From the NCBI RefSeq assembly GCF_003391135.1, contig NZ_CP031455.1:6246001-6310000 (forward strand): a stretch of 64,000 bases of DNA, in the 5' to 3' direction. This DNA is from Streptoverticillium olivoreticuli subsp. olivoreticuli (GTDB taxonomy: Bacteria; Actinomycetota; Actinomycetes; Streptomycetales; Streptomycetaceae). A program made the translations under genes and the position numbers. Below the pieces are notes generated by a model, which was given only the letters and a program-made list of their open reading frames with translations, had not been told where the DNA came from and ran no database searches. Positions 52,770-61,456 of this stretch are shown one piece after another. Each line of letters starts with the position of its first letter. Position 1 is the first letter of the stretch.

Positions 52770-55700
52770 CTAATGAGCCTCGTCGTACCAGAAGGAAACG
52801 ACTCGTCCGTCCGGCCCGATGATCCCGCCCTTGCCTCCGTTGGGATCCGAGTACTTCACACCCCACTTGCCGTCATCGAATGGCATCCTCTTTGCGTTAT
52901 ACCCCTTCTTTCCTCCTGGCTCAGCCAGCCGCTTTACCCAGTCGCTCGAATCTTGCAAGTACTTCTCACGCGTGACATTCAATGGCTCGCCGTGCTTTCC
53001 CCAGTGATATTGGAAGCTGCCCCCGGGATTTTCGAAAGTGCCCTCGTGCCAGACAGCGTCAACACCAGTTGGGCACGGCCCCGAATTGTGTACCAATACT
53101 GGCGTCTGTCCCGCCAGCACATAGTACGTGTGAAGCCCTTCGACCGTGAGGTTATAGGTGCGTACCTGCTGCTCGTAGGCCTGATTTCCCTCGACGCGGA
53201 TGATGGCGCCATCGGTGCTCAGAAGATCAGAGCCTGCCCTGAGGTCGCCTGCTTCGACCCAGCGATGCTTGGAGGGGCTCCAGAAGGGGTGCTCATGGGT
53301 GGCCGTGATCTTCTTGGGGCCGTCGGGGGTAGTGATCATCAGGTCGTTGAAGCGCTTGTCGTCGTCGGTGACGATCAGGCGAGTCACCGCGCGGGCTTCT
53401 GTTCGGCCTGTGACTGGGTCGGTCGCGAGAACCCGGTCACCCTCGTTGATGTTTTCGATATTCCGCGTGGAGCGGTCGGCCATCAGAACCTGGGTGCCGG
53501 CGATGAAACACTTGCACCCCTTCAGGATCCGTACGCGCTCCGCGATCTCCGCTATCTTCGCGAACTTGCCGCTGGCCTTGGCAAGCTTCCCGAACCACCC
53601 CGCGACGGGGATCAGCGTGAGGGCAGTCCAGCCGCACTGCGCATTCCACCCCAGGTCGTTTTTGCAGTCAATTGCATCATTGAAGCCGAAAATTTCCCTC
53701 CCGAGGAGGACAGCATCATCGCATGGGAGGTTGTACCAAGGGGCGTCCATGCACTCTCGGATGCTGCGCTCGAGAGCGCTCTCGCGGCCGTCACTGGAAG
53801 CCTGTTCTTCGATCTCGGCATCACGACGTTTCGCGGCTGCTTCGCGTTCTTCTTTCTCCTCTTTCTCCTCTTGCGCGTTGAGTTCCTTTTGGCGCTCCTT
53901 CATCCAGAGCGCCATGGAGTCCGCCTTGACCTGCGCATACGCGATCGAGGCCGCGTCGGCGTCCTTGCCTGCTTTCTCGGCATCGGCTCGCGCTTCTGCC
54001 GCTGCGAGATAAGCATCGTCAGCGGATGCGCGTGCTGAAGCAGCCGACTCCCCGGCCTGAGCCGCGTAAGCTTCGGCAGCGTCGGCATCCGCTGCGGCGG
54101 ATTTCGCCGCCTTGTCCGCAGCCTGTGCCGATTTGGCTGCATCCGCTGCCGATGCCTGGGCCTGCTTGGCGTAGTCGGCTGCCTGGGCGGCGAATTGTTT
54201 GGCCTGGCCCGCCTGTTCCTTGGCCTGTTTTGCGTAGTCGGCTGCCTGGGCCGCGGCCTTGTCGGCTACGGCGGAAGCTGCGGCTGCCTGGGCCGCGTTC
54301 TGCTGTGCGGTCGCGGCCACAGCGGACGCGTTGGCGATGAGCTGTTTGATGCCTGCGACGTGGGTTGCGGTCAGGTGATCGAGGCGGGCGGTGCTGTACT
54401 GGCCGACCCGGATGAAGTCGTGCAGGAGCTGCGGAGGGCTTTCCAGAGCAACCTGGGCGGCTGCCTTGGTTTCGGGGCCGCCGCTGTCGATGAGCTGGGC
54501 GGCGCGGACACGCTCGTCGGCTTCCCGGGCGGTGTACTGCACCGTGGTGAGGAAGTCGCGGAGCTTGGCCGGGTCCTTGTCGAGCATCGCCTTGTTCGCC
54601 GCGCTCCGCACTTCGGTGCCGGCGCCGTCGGCGATCTGAGAGACGCGGATGCGGTAGTCATTGAGCGCGACGTCATGCTGGCCAGTGCGCAGGAACTCGG
54701 AGATCTGCTTGGCGTCGCCCTTGAGCGCCTTGTTCGCCGCGCCGCGGACGGTATCTATGCGGCTTTCGACCGCGAGGCGCTGGACGCTGGCGCGTTCGTC
54801 CTCCCGGATAGCCTCCTGCCGACCTGTCCGCAGATAGGTGCGGATGTCGTCGTCAGTACCGGCGAGCGCGGTCTTCGCGGCGGCCTGACTCCAGGGGGCG
54901 CCGGTCTTCATGACCTGGACCGCGAACGTGCGTCCCTTGACAGCCAGGGCCTTGGTGTCGGTACCCGGCTTGGCTGCCTCGTCCGCCAGGCTTGCGGCCA
55001 GAGCGTCGAGGTCCTTGCGAGCCTTGTCCTGGCGTGCGGCATCGGCCTTACGCCGGTCATCCGCCTTCTTCAGGACCTTGGCCTGTTCCAGTCTGGCGGC
55101 TGTCCTGGACTTGAGCTCCTCCTCCTCGATCTTGGCCGCGATCTTGTGGACCTTGATGGCCGTGTCGACCGCGCCCTTCGCCGTGTCGGCCGCTTCCTTG
55201 GCGGCCGTGGCGTGCTTCTTCGACTCAGCGGCAGCAGTAGCTGCTTCCCCGGCATGCTTGGCGGCTTCCTCCGCCGCCTTGGCCGCGTTCGCGGCGTGCA
55301 CGGCGGCGGAACCGGCCGCCTGTGCTGCGTCGTCCGCCGCGTCCGCGGCCTCGTAGGCCAGTGCCCGGGACCTGCCGGCGGCACGTCCGGCCTCGCGGGC
55401 CTGACTGCGGGCCGTTGCCGCCCACTCCCTGGCCTCCGACGCGTCCGCCCCTGCCGCGTCGGCGAAGGCTCCGGATTCGTCGGCCGCGTCAGCTGCCGCA
55501 TTGGCGTTGCCGACCGCGTTGGCAGCAGCCTCCGCCGCATCACCCGCAGCCTTCGCAGCGATCTTCACCTGACCGGCGATCTGCTTCGCTTCCGTGGCTG
55601 CATCGGCAGCGTCGCGGGCGTCCTCGGCGGCCTGGCGTGCGTCCGACGCACGCCCGGCGTCCGACGCCGCATCCGCCGCGGCGTTGCGAGCACGTGATGC

Positions 55701-56771
55701 CGCTTCGGCTGCACCTGCCGCCGCCGCCGCGGCGTTCGCTGCGGCATTGGCTGCCATGCGGGCCGCGTAATTGGCCGCCTGTGCAGCGCCGATGGCTTCC
55801 TGTGCGGCTTCCGCGGCACCCTTCGCCGCCCTCGCGGCGCGCCCTGCGGCCTCGGCCGCGCGGCTGACGTCCTTCGCGGCTGCCTTGGTCTCGTCGCGGG
55901 CCTTCTCGGCGGCCTTCTTCGCCAGCTCGGCGGCCTTCACAGCGCGGTCCGATGCCTTCTTCGCGGCGTCGGTCTCGCGCTTGGCCACCTTGCCCGCGTC
56001 TTCCGCCAGTTTGGCCAACTGGGCGACGGTCAGGCGCTCCTGGTCGCGATTGCGGGCGATGTACTGGCCTACGTTCAGGAACTCGCGGACGTCCTGGATG
56101 GAGCCCTTGAAGACGACATTGCCGGCTTCCTTGGTGGCCGGGCCGCCGATGCTGATGATCTGGGCGAGCCGGAGCCGGTCGTCGGCTTCCTGGGCCGTGT
56201 ACTGGGTGTCGTTCAGGAACTTGCGTACGTCGTCGATCGAGCCGTTGAGGGCTTTCTGCCCGGCTTCCTTGATGGTCGGCCCGGCGTCGTCGATGATCTG
56301 CGCGACCTGGATCCGCTGGTCCTGCTCCAGGGGAGCCTTCCAGCCGTACCTCAGGAATTTGAGCAGGTCCTCGTCGGAACCCAGAAGGGCCTTGCTTGCG
56401 GCCTCGCGGATGCCCGGCCCGCCGATGGAGTAGATCTGGGACGCGTTGATGCGGTCGTCATTGAGCCCCGCAAGTTCCTCGTCATGGTCGAGGAACTTGC
56501 GTATGTCCGCGTCGGTGCCTACGAGCGCTGCCTCCGCGGCGGCCTTGACCTGGGGCCCACCGCGCACCCAAAGGTCCACGACGCGAGCCCGGTCGGACAT
56601 CGGCAGACCGTCAACCGGAGCAGAGCCATCCGGTTTGTCCGCCGCGGACGCGGGGCTGTTCGCGGCCAGCAGCCCTGCGAGGAGGGCCAAGGGGAGCAGG
56701 GCCAGGCACAGCGCGCGTATGACGAATGCCCACCCTCCCTCGGCTCTTGTGAAGTAAATGCTGTCTCTCAC
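52770..56771 (-). CDS. Secreted polymorphic toxin: ALF repeats, Ala-rich coiled coils, HINT, C-terminal toxin
   Basis: A 1333-residue protein. A signal peptide (about 13-43) is followed by four ALF-type repeats (GTDADIRKFL-like units) to about 260, an Ala/Glu/Lys-rich coiled coil to about 610, four more ALF repeats to about 830, and a second coiled coil to about 1020. A HINT domain (about 1088-1231) has CFIAGTQVLM, THEHPFW and VLVHNSG, suited to self-cleavage. The last 102 residues (FQYHWGKHGEP, KKGYNAKRMPFDDGKWG, GIIGPDGRVVSFWY) are the toxin tip; the His/Lys pattern resembles small RNase toxins of the BECR fold, but this is not certain. GTG start with AAAGGG upstream. Confidence 0.88.
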   Translation of the reverse strand: MRDSIYFTRAEGGWAFVIRALCLALLPLALLAGLLAANSPASAADKPDGSAPVDGLPMSDRARVVDLWVRGGPQVKAAAEAALVGTDADIRKFLDHDEELAGLNDDRINASQIYSIGGPGIREAASKALLGSDEDLLKFLRYGWKAPLEQDQRIQVAQIIDDAGPTIKEAGQKALNGSIDDVRKFLNDTQYTAQEADDRLRLAQIISIGGPATKEAGNVVFKGSIQDVREFLNVGQYIARNRDQERLTVAQLAKLAEDAGKVAKRETDAAKKASDRAVKAAELAKKAAEKARDETKAAAKDVSRAAEAAGRAARAAKGAAEAAQEAIGAAQAANYAARMAANAAANAAAAAAGAAEAASRARNAAADAASDAGRASDARQAAEDARDAADAATEAKQIAGQVKIAAKAAGDAAEAAANAVGNANAAADAADESGAFADAAGADASEAREWAATARSQAREAGRAAGRSRALAYEAADAADDAAQAAGSAAVHAANAAKAAEEAAKHAGEAATAAAESKKHATAAKEAADTAKGAVDTAIKVHKIAAKIEEEELKSRTAARLEQAKVLKKADDRRKADAARQDKARKDLDALAASLADEAAKPGTDTKALAVKGRTFAVQVMKTGAPWSQAAAKTALAGTDDDIRTYLRTGRQEAIREDERASVQRLAVESRIDTVRGAANKALKGDAKQISEFLRTGQHDVALNDYRIRVSQIADGAGTEVRSAANKAMLDKDPAKLRDFLTTVQYTAREADERVRAAQLIDSGGPETKAAAQVALESPPQLLHDFIRVGQYSTARLDHLTATHVAGIKQLIANASAVAATAQQNAAQAAAASAVADKAAAQAADYAKQAKEQAGQAKQFAAQAADYAKQAQASAADAAKSAQAADKAAKSAAADADAAEAYAAQAGESAASARASADDAYLAAAEARADAEKAGKDADAASIAYAQVKADSMALWMKERQKELNAQEEKEEKEEREAAAKRRDAEIEEQASSDGRESALERSIRECMDAPWYNLPCDDAVLLGREIFGFNDAIDCKNDLGWNAQCGWTALTLIPVAGWFGKLAKASGKFAKIAEIAERVRILKGCKCFIAGTQVLMADRSTRNIENINEGDRVLATDPVTGRTEARAVTRLIVTDDDKRFNDLMITTPDGPKKITATHEHPFWSPSKHRWVEAGDLRAGSDLLSTDGAIIRVEGNQAYEQQVRTYNLTVEGLHTYYVLAGQTPVLVHNSGPCPTGVDAVWHEGTFENPGGSFQYHWGKHGEPLNVTREKYLQDSSDWVKRLAEPGGKKGYNAKRMPFDDGKWGVKYSDPNGGKGGIIGPDGRVVSFWYDEAH

Positions 56772-57103
56772 CGATCAGATTCCCTTTGCAGGTTTCCGGT
56801 TGCCGTTATTCGGCTCGCGGGAGCATAGCCGCATCCTTGAGCGGAATACGAGGTCACCTTGACTCAAATCTAGCTTGGCAAAGGGCGAGTTGACCCACAG
56901 GCCTGCATGAGAGGAGAAGGTAGTGTCATGCTCTTGACAATTATCTACCGAGGGTAACGCCAGGCAGGCCAAGGGGAGATAGGCATCACGCACCGTCAAG
57001 TAACCGCCGGATCACGTGAGGTGATACGTTCTCGTCCCGTCATCTTTGTTTGGCCATTACCAACGACTTACTTCTTCTGCGGAAATCCTGGAAGGGATTA
57101 TCG
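56772..57103. other. Divergent intergenic region between toxin and secreted-protein genes
   Basis: 332 nt without a supported gene, lower in GC than the core. TTGACA at 56934 on the plus strand is followed 15 bases later by TAACGC, a possible weak promoter for the secreted protein. On the minus strand TATGCT near the toxin start is a possible -10. Confidence 0.4.
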
Positions 57104-57622
57104 GTGTTGTCTCGCGTGCGTAGAATCGCATTTGCCGGTGCCGTCGGAGCCGCCTCCGCCGTTCTTGGAAGCTCGGCACTTTTCACCGCCACGGCCGCGC
57201 CCAATCCCGGGGGCGACGCGCCCCTCCCGTCCGCCGTCGAGACGTTCGAGTACCCGAACGCGGCGAAGATCCTCAAGGAGCGTGGCATCGCGCTGCGCAA
57301 GGGTGACGGGCATATCCTTCTCTCCGACTGTGCTGCCACGACGGACATTGTCGTGTGGTCGTCCCGGATCGAGGAGCCCAATCCGGACCGGGGCCAGTAC
57401 TGCTTCAAGGTCACCGGTTCGGGCAAGGCCGGCTACCTCTCCCTGGAGATCCCCAAGGTCTATCGCATCGCGACCGGTGACTATGCCGTCCGCGCCAGCC
57501 TCACCGCCGACGGCCGTACCCAGGACATCAACGTGGCGAAGAACGACGGGGAATCCGTGGGGCAGGCCACCAACCCGCCCGGCAGCCCGACCGTTCTGGT
57601 CGAGCTCCGCATCACTGGCTGA
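57104..57622 (+). CDS. Small secreted protein of unknown function
   Basis: A 172-residue protein with a signal peptide (RRIAFAGAVGAASAVLG, cleavage near TATAA-P) and a mature domain containing two Cys (LLSDCAATTD; YCFKVTGSG) that could form a disulfide. GTG at 57104 was chosen for GGAAGGGA upstream; a longer frame starts at 57050. It lies 65 nt before the protease-like gene on the same strand, so co-expression is likely. No family recognised. Confidence 0.72.
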   Translation: MLSRVRRIAFAGAVGAASAVLGSSALFTATAAPNPGGDAPLPSAVETFEYPNAAKILKERGIALRKGDGHILLSDCAATTDIVVWSSRIEEPNPDRGQYCFKVTGSGKAGYLSLEIPKVYRIATGDYAVRASLTADGRTQDINVAKNDGESVGQATNPPGSPTVLVELRITG

Positions 57623-57687
57623 CGCTCAGTCACGCTCCTCAAGGGGTGCACGCATCCCGAACTCCCCACCCTCGTAAGGAAGAGAAC

Positions 57688-59271
57688 ATGCCTGCCATAC
57701 GTCCCCGCGCAGCGTGGGTGACCGGGCTTCTCGCATCTGCTGTCACGACGAGTCTGTTGACCGGCGTGCCCGCCCACGCGGTTGTCGGCGAAGCGGCCAA
57801 GGACGGCACCTTCGCGTTCACAGCCAAGCTCGACATCGGTGGCGGGCAGCGCAGCTGCTCCGCGGCCCTGGTCGAGCAGGAGTGGCTGGTCACCGCCGCG
57901 AGCTGCTTCGCCGACAACCCGGCCCAGGGGTTCAAGGTTGCCGCTGGTGCGCCGAAGCTGAAGACGACGGCCACCATCGGGCGTACCGACCTGACCCGTG
58001 ACAGCGGCGTTGTGGCGAATGTCGTGGAGCTCGTGCCGAGCGAGGGCCGTGACCTGGTGATGGCCCGGCTGGACCAGCGCGTCACCGGGGTCACCCCTGT
58101 CGGTGTCGGTTTCAACGCCGTGCTGCCGGGTGAGGATCTGTGGGTCTCCGGTTATGGCCGCACCAAGGACGAGTGGGTGCCCGATCGCCTGCACTACGCG
58201 AAATTCTCTGTGGGCACGGTCAACGACACGTCCCTCGGCCTCACCGGCAAGTCCGGTGACGCGGTGGTGTGCCAGGGCGACACCGGTGGCCCGGCATTCC
58301 GTGACATCGGCGGCCGGTACGAGCTGGTCGGCGTGAACAGCACCTCCGGGCAGGGCGGCTGCTTCGGCAGTGACGAGTCCGAGACCCGTAAGGGTGCCGT
58401 CGACACCCGCGTCGACGACATCGCCGGGTGGATTCAGACCGTCTCCTCGCGGAACCTCCTGTCCCGGGTCGACTGGAAGAACGCCGCCTACATGGCGTCC
58501 GGTTACTTCACGGGCAACTCCGCCGGTGCCAAGCGCCGGATGGACCTGTTCGTCGCGTGGAAGGACGGCTCGGCCAGCATCTTCCAGGGTGCCGACCACA
58601 ACAACCCCAAGCCCGCCTTCTCCATGGAGCACAAGGTCGCACCCGCGGGCAGCTACTGGAAGGACGCCCGCGCCGTCACCGCCGGCAACTTCACCGGCAG
58701 CGGCTCGGACGGCATCACCGTGCGCTGGGCCAGCGGCAAGCTCTCGACGTACACCCACGTCGACCAGAACGGCTTCCACGACGAGAAGACCCTCGCCTAC
58801 AGTGACACCTGGAAGCGCGCCCGTCTGATCACCGCGGGCCGTTACACCGCCAACGCCCTCCGCGACGACCTCGTCGTCGTCTGGGACGACGGCAAGACGG
58901 GGCTCTACGCCGACACCGATACCAACCAGGTCTCGAAGGAATACCAGATCAACAAGGGAGACTCCTGGGCCGCAGCCGAGCAGATCACCTCTGGCGAATT
59001 CACCGGCGGCAGCACCGCCGACCTCGTGATCCGCTGGAGCGACGGCAGCGCAAGCCTCCTCAGGAACGTCGACTCCACCGGATACCACGGGCGCACCGGC
59101 ATCCGTTCCCCGCAATCCGCCTGGAAGAACGCCCAGATCCTCACCACCGGGTCCTTCACCGCCGCCAACCGCCCCAACGACATCCTCGTCCGTTGGGCCG
59201 CCGGACCGCTCAGCTACTACCCCGGCGTCGACGCCGCCGGCACCCACGGCGAGGTCCAGCTCGTCGACTGA
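57688..59271 (+). CDS. Secreted S1-fold protease homologue with degenerate triad and C-terminal FG-GAP-like repeats
   Basis: A 527-residue secreted protein. Signal peptide to about residue 30 (PAHA-V), then a trypsin-like domain to about 255. The catalytic His position reads LVTAASCF instead of TAAHC, and the nucleophile motif reads GDTGGPAF instead of GDSGGP; the Asp (GRDLVMARLD) is kept. From about 260 there are five repeats of WxxAxxITAGxFTGxxxxDLxVRWxDG type, resembling VCBS/FG-GAP blades. It probably binds rather than cuts, unless Thr works as nucleophile. ATG 57688 with AAGGAAGAG upstream. Confidence 0.85.
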   Translation: MPAIRPRAAWVTGLLASAVTTSLLTGVPAHAVVGEAAKDGTFAFTAKLDIGGGQRSCSAALVEQEWLVTAASCFADNPAQGFKVAAGAPKLKTTATIGRTDLTRDSGVVANVVELVPSEGRDLVMARLDQRVTGVTPVGVGFNAVLPGEDLWVSGYGRTKDEWVPDRLHYAKFSVGTVNDTSLGLTGKSGDAVVCQGDTGGPAFRDIGGRYELVGVNSTSGQGGCFGSDESETRKGAVDTRVDDIAGWIQTVSSRNLLSRVDWKNAAYMASGYFTGNSAGAKRRMDLFVAWKDGSASIFQGADHNNPKPAFSMEHKVAPAGSYWKDARAVTAGNFTGSGSDGITVRWASGKLSTYTHVDQNGFHDEKTLAYSDTWKRARLITAGRYTANALRDDLVVVWDDGKTGLYADTDTNQVSKEYQINKGDSWAAAEQITSGEFTGGSTADLVIRWSDGSASLLRNVDSTGYHGRTGIRSPQSAWKNAQILTTGSFTAANRPNDILVRWAAGPLSYYPGVDAAGTHGEVQLVD

Positions 59272-59288
59272 CCTGCCTCGCTCGCATC

Positions 59289-59334
59289 GCAGCCCGTGTT
59301 CTGCCCAGCACCCGCCGGGCAGAACACGGGCTGC
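59289..59334 (+). terminator. Terminator after the S1-like gene
   Basis: GCAGCCCGTGTTCTGCCC, 10-base loop, and its perfect complement: an 18-bp stem starting 17 nt after the stop. Confidence 0.85.
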
Positions 59335-59445
59335 GGCATTGGGCCCACGAGTATCAACTTGGCAGGCGCTCAGCGTTGGGCGACTGGAACGGTGGCGCGG
59401 CCTCCGCCCGCCCGGCCGCGTACGGGCAGGCGGAAGCCCGACGCC

Positions 59446-60204
59446 TCAGGACTGCGGAACCGTGATCTGCGCAGCGTCCGAGCGACGGCCTTCCTCGCCC
59501 TTCGAGTTGACGCCCACGACGCGGTAGGTGTAGCTCGCGCCCGGCTTGAGGTCGCGGCTGTCGGAGTACGTGGTCGCGTCCGTCTCGAAGACCAGGGTCG
59601 GGTTGAGCCGGTCCTTGTCGTAGCGGTAGACCAGGTACTTCGAGGGAAGCGTGCCGTAGGGGTCGGTCGTCCAGCTCAGTTCGACCGAGCCGGAGACGCT
59701 CTTCGCCTTCAGCCCCTGAGGCGTGTCCGGGGTCTCGCGCGTGATCCGCATCATGGGCGTTCCGGTCGCCGTGTCGGACGCCTCGGACTCATTTCCGGCG
59801 ATGTCCACCGTGGTCACGTAATAGATGGCGTACCGATTGCGCTTGATCTCCGCGTCGATGAAGCCGTTGTCCGCGGACTCTCCCGGCAGAGTGGCGATGT
59901 GCTTGAAAGGCTCGCCGTTGTCGTCTGCCCGGTACAGCTCGAAGGACTTGACGTTCTTGTCCACGGTCGGGAATCGATCCCACGGATTCGCGTAGTTCTC
60001 GTCCCAGTGAATCCAGATGCCGTCCTCGGATTCGGACGCGAGGAGTCCCGATACGGGCTTGGGAGGCGTGAGGTTCTGGGTGCTTGAGGCAGCGGCCGCG
60101 GAGGCGGTGGGCGCGGCGTGGGCGGCTGTCGCCGGGATGGCGAGACCCAGAGTGACGGCGGCGCAGATCAGGGCGGCGCGGCGTGCGCCGTTCTTGTGAA
60201 GCAT
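59446..60204 (-). CDS. Secreted fibronectin type III domain protein
   Basis: A 252-residue protein with a signal peptide (RRAALICAAVTLGLAIPATAAHA, cleavage near residue 30) and two FnIII modules: about 48-150 (GIWIHWDEN, FELYRADD, YYVTTVDIAGNES) and about 158-250 (VELSWTTDP, KYLVYRYDKD, YTYRVVGVNSKGEE). FnIII modules mediate binding in extracellular proteins. It is convergent with the S1-like gene; role unknown. It closes the accessory island. Confidence 0.82.
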   Translation of the reverse strand: MLHKNGARRAALICAAVTLGLAIPATAAHAAPTASAAAASSTQNLTPPKPVSGLLASESEDGIWIHWDENYANPWDRFPTVDKNVKSFELYRADDNGEPFKHIATLPGESADNGFIDAEIKRNRYAIYYVTTVDIAGNESEASDTATGTPMMRITRETPDTPQGLKAKSVSGSVELSWTTDPYGTLPSKYLVYRYDKDRLNPTLVFETDATTYSDSRDLKPGASYTYRVVGVNSKGEEGRRSDAAQITVPQS

Positions 60205-60401
60205 GGTGTGAGTCCTGGCTGTGGAGCTTGTGGCGCAAGGTGTGTGGGGGGGGGCGGTTAGATCATGTCATGTCCGGATAGCTACTAATGCGTCGTCCGT
60301 GAATGTTCGCCGGGGCAGGGCCGCACGGCGGCCGCGCCCCGGCGGTGCGGGGCGGGACCTGGCGGAGTTGCTGGGCCCGGGGCTGAACCGGGAAATAGGA
60401 A

Positions 60402-60431
60402 AGGCCCTCGCCGATCACTCGACAAGGGCCT
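60402..60431 (-). terminator. Terminator of dasR
   Basis: AGGCCCT and its complement AGGGCCT enclose 16 bases, beginning 8 nt after the dasR stop; on the minus strand the hairpin runs into TTCC. Confidence 0.6.
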
Positions 60432-60438
60432 CCGCCGA

Positions 60439-61215
60439 CTACTCCGCCGGCCGCCGCAGCCGCGCCACGAACTTGTACCGGTCCCCCCGGTACACCGACC
60501 GCACCCACTCCACAGGCTCCCCCTGCGCGTCCAGTGAGTGGCGCGAGAGCATCAGCATCGGCAGGCCCACGTCCGTGCCGAGCAGGCCCGCTTCCCGTGG
60601 GGTCGCCAGGGAGGTCTCGATCGTTTCCTCGGCCTCCGCCAGGCGGACGTCGTAGACCTCGGCCAGGGCCGTGTAGAGCGAGGTGTACTTCACCAGGCTG
60701 CGGCGCAGCGCCGGGAAGCGCTTCGCGGAGAGGTGGGTCGTCTCGATCGCCATGGGCTCGCCGCTGGCGAGGCGCAGGCGTTCGATGCGCAGGACGCGGC
60801 CGCCCGTGGTGATGTCGAGGAGGGAGGCGAGCCGGTCGTCGGCGGTGACATAGCCGATGTCGAGCAGCTGCGAGGTCGGTTCGAGGCCCTGGGCGCGCAT
60901 GTCCTCCGTGTAGGAGGTCAGTTGCAGCGCCTGGGAGACCTTCGGTTTCGCGACGAATGTCCCCTTGCCCTGGATGCGCTCCAGCCGCCCCTCGACCACC
61001 AGCTCCTGGAGGGCCTGGCGGACCGTCGTACGAGAGGTGTCGAACTCGGCGGCCAGCGTCCGCTCCGGCGGCACCGGGGTGCCGGGGGGCATGGTTTCGG
61101 TCATTTCCAGCAAGTGGCGTTTGAGGCGGTAGTACTTGGGGACGCGCGCGATCCGCGCGCCGCCCGACGCGCTGCCGCCCTCCGTCGCACCTGCCGTACC
61201 ACCGTCGGTCACCAT
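60439..61215 (-). CDS. dasR: GntR/HutC-type regulator DasR
   Basis: A 258-residue global regulator of aminosugar use, development and antibiotic production. It has an N-terminal winged helix (VPPERTLAAEFDTSRTTVRQAL) and a C-terminal UTRA effector domain that binds glucosamine-6-phosphate (YTEDMRAQGLEP; ALRRSLVKYTSLY; EETIETSLATPREA). The core is nearly identical to S. coelicolor DasR as I remember it; the first 35 residues vary. ATG 61215 with GGGAAGG upstream was chosen over 61251. Divergent from dasABC. Confidence 0.95.
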   Translation of the reverse strand: MVTDGGTAGATEGGSASGGARIARVPKYYRLKRHLLEMTETMPPGTPVPPERTLAAEFDTSRTTVRQALQELVVEGRLERIQGKGTFVAKPKVSQALQLTSYTEDMRAQGLEPTSQLLDIGYVTADDRLASLLDITTGGRVLRIERLRLASGEPMAIETTHLSAKRFPALRRSLVKYTSLYTALAEVYDVRLAEAEETIETSLATPREAGLLGTDVGLPMLMLSRHSLDAQGEPVEWVRSVYRGDRYKFVARLRRPAE

Positions 61216-61384
61216 CGTGTGCCTTCCCGACTCCGATCCTGCTGCTGTCACCGGCTCCTCCGTCTGTCGCGGTCACATCGTGGCACGGGCAGAGCCCGAG
61301 GAGCCCGGAGACGCCCAGGTCGACCTCGAGGTGTCGGTCCGATAACGGAGCCGACAGCGACTCTTATACACCCTTGACACCCCA

Positions 61385-61400
61385 AAAGGTCTAGGCCAAG
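61385..61400. promoter_or_regulatory. DasR responsive element, weaker copy
   Basis: AAAGGTCTAGGCCAAG matches the 16-base dre consensus ACTGGTCTAGACCAGT at 11 positions and lies just after a TTGACA hexamer (61374-61379), the likely -35 of dasA. Confidence 0.6.
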
Positions 61401-61408
61401 CTGCGGGC

Positions 61409-61424
61409 ACTGGTCTAAACCATT
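61409..61424. promoter_or_regulatory. DasR responsive element
   Basis: ACTGGTCTAAACCATT matches the dre consensus at 13 of 16 positions, 33 bp upstream of the dasA start. The two elements are 24 bp apart centre to centre. Confidence 0.82.
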
Positions 61425-61456
61425 AAAGACCACATTCGGTCCTTGAGGAGAGTGCT

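Noticed and set aside
52770..53080. Barnase as the tip of the large toxin
   Set aside because: A barstar protein is encoded nearby, but the toxin tip lacks recognisable barnase motifs and has its own downstream immunity gene.
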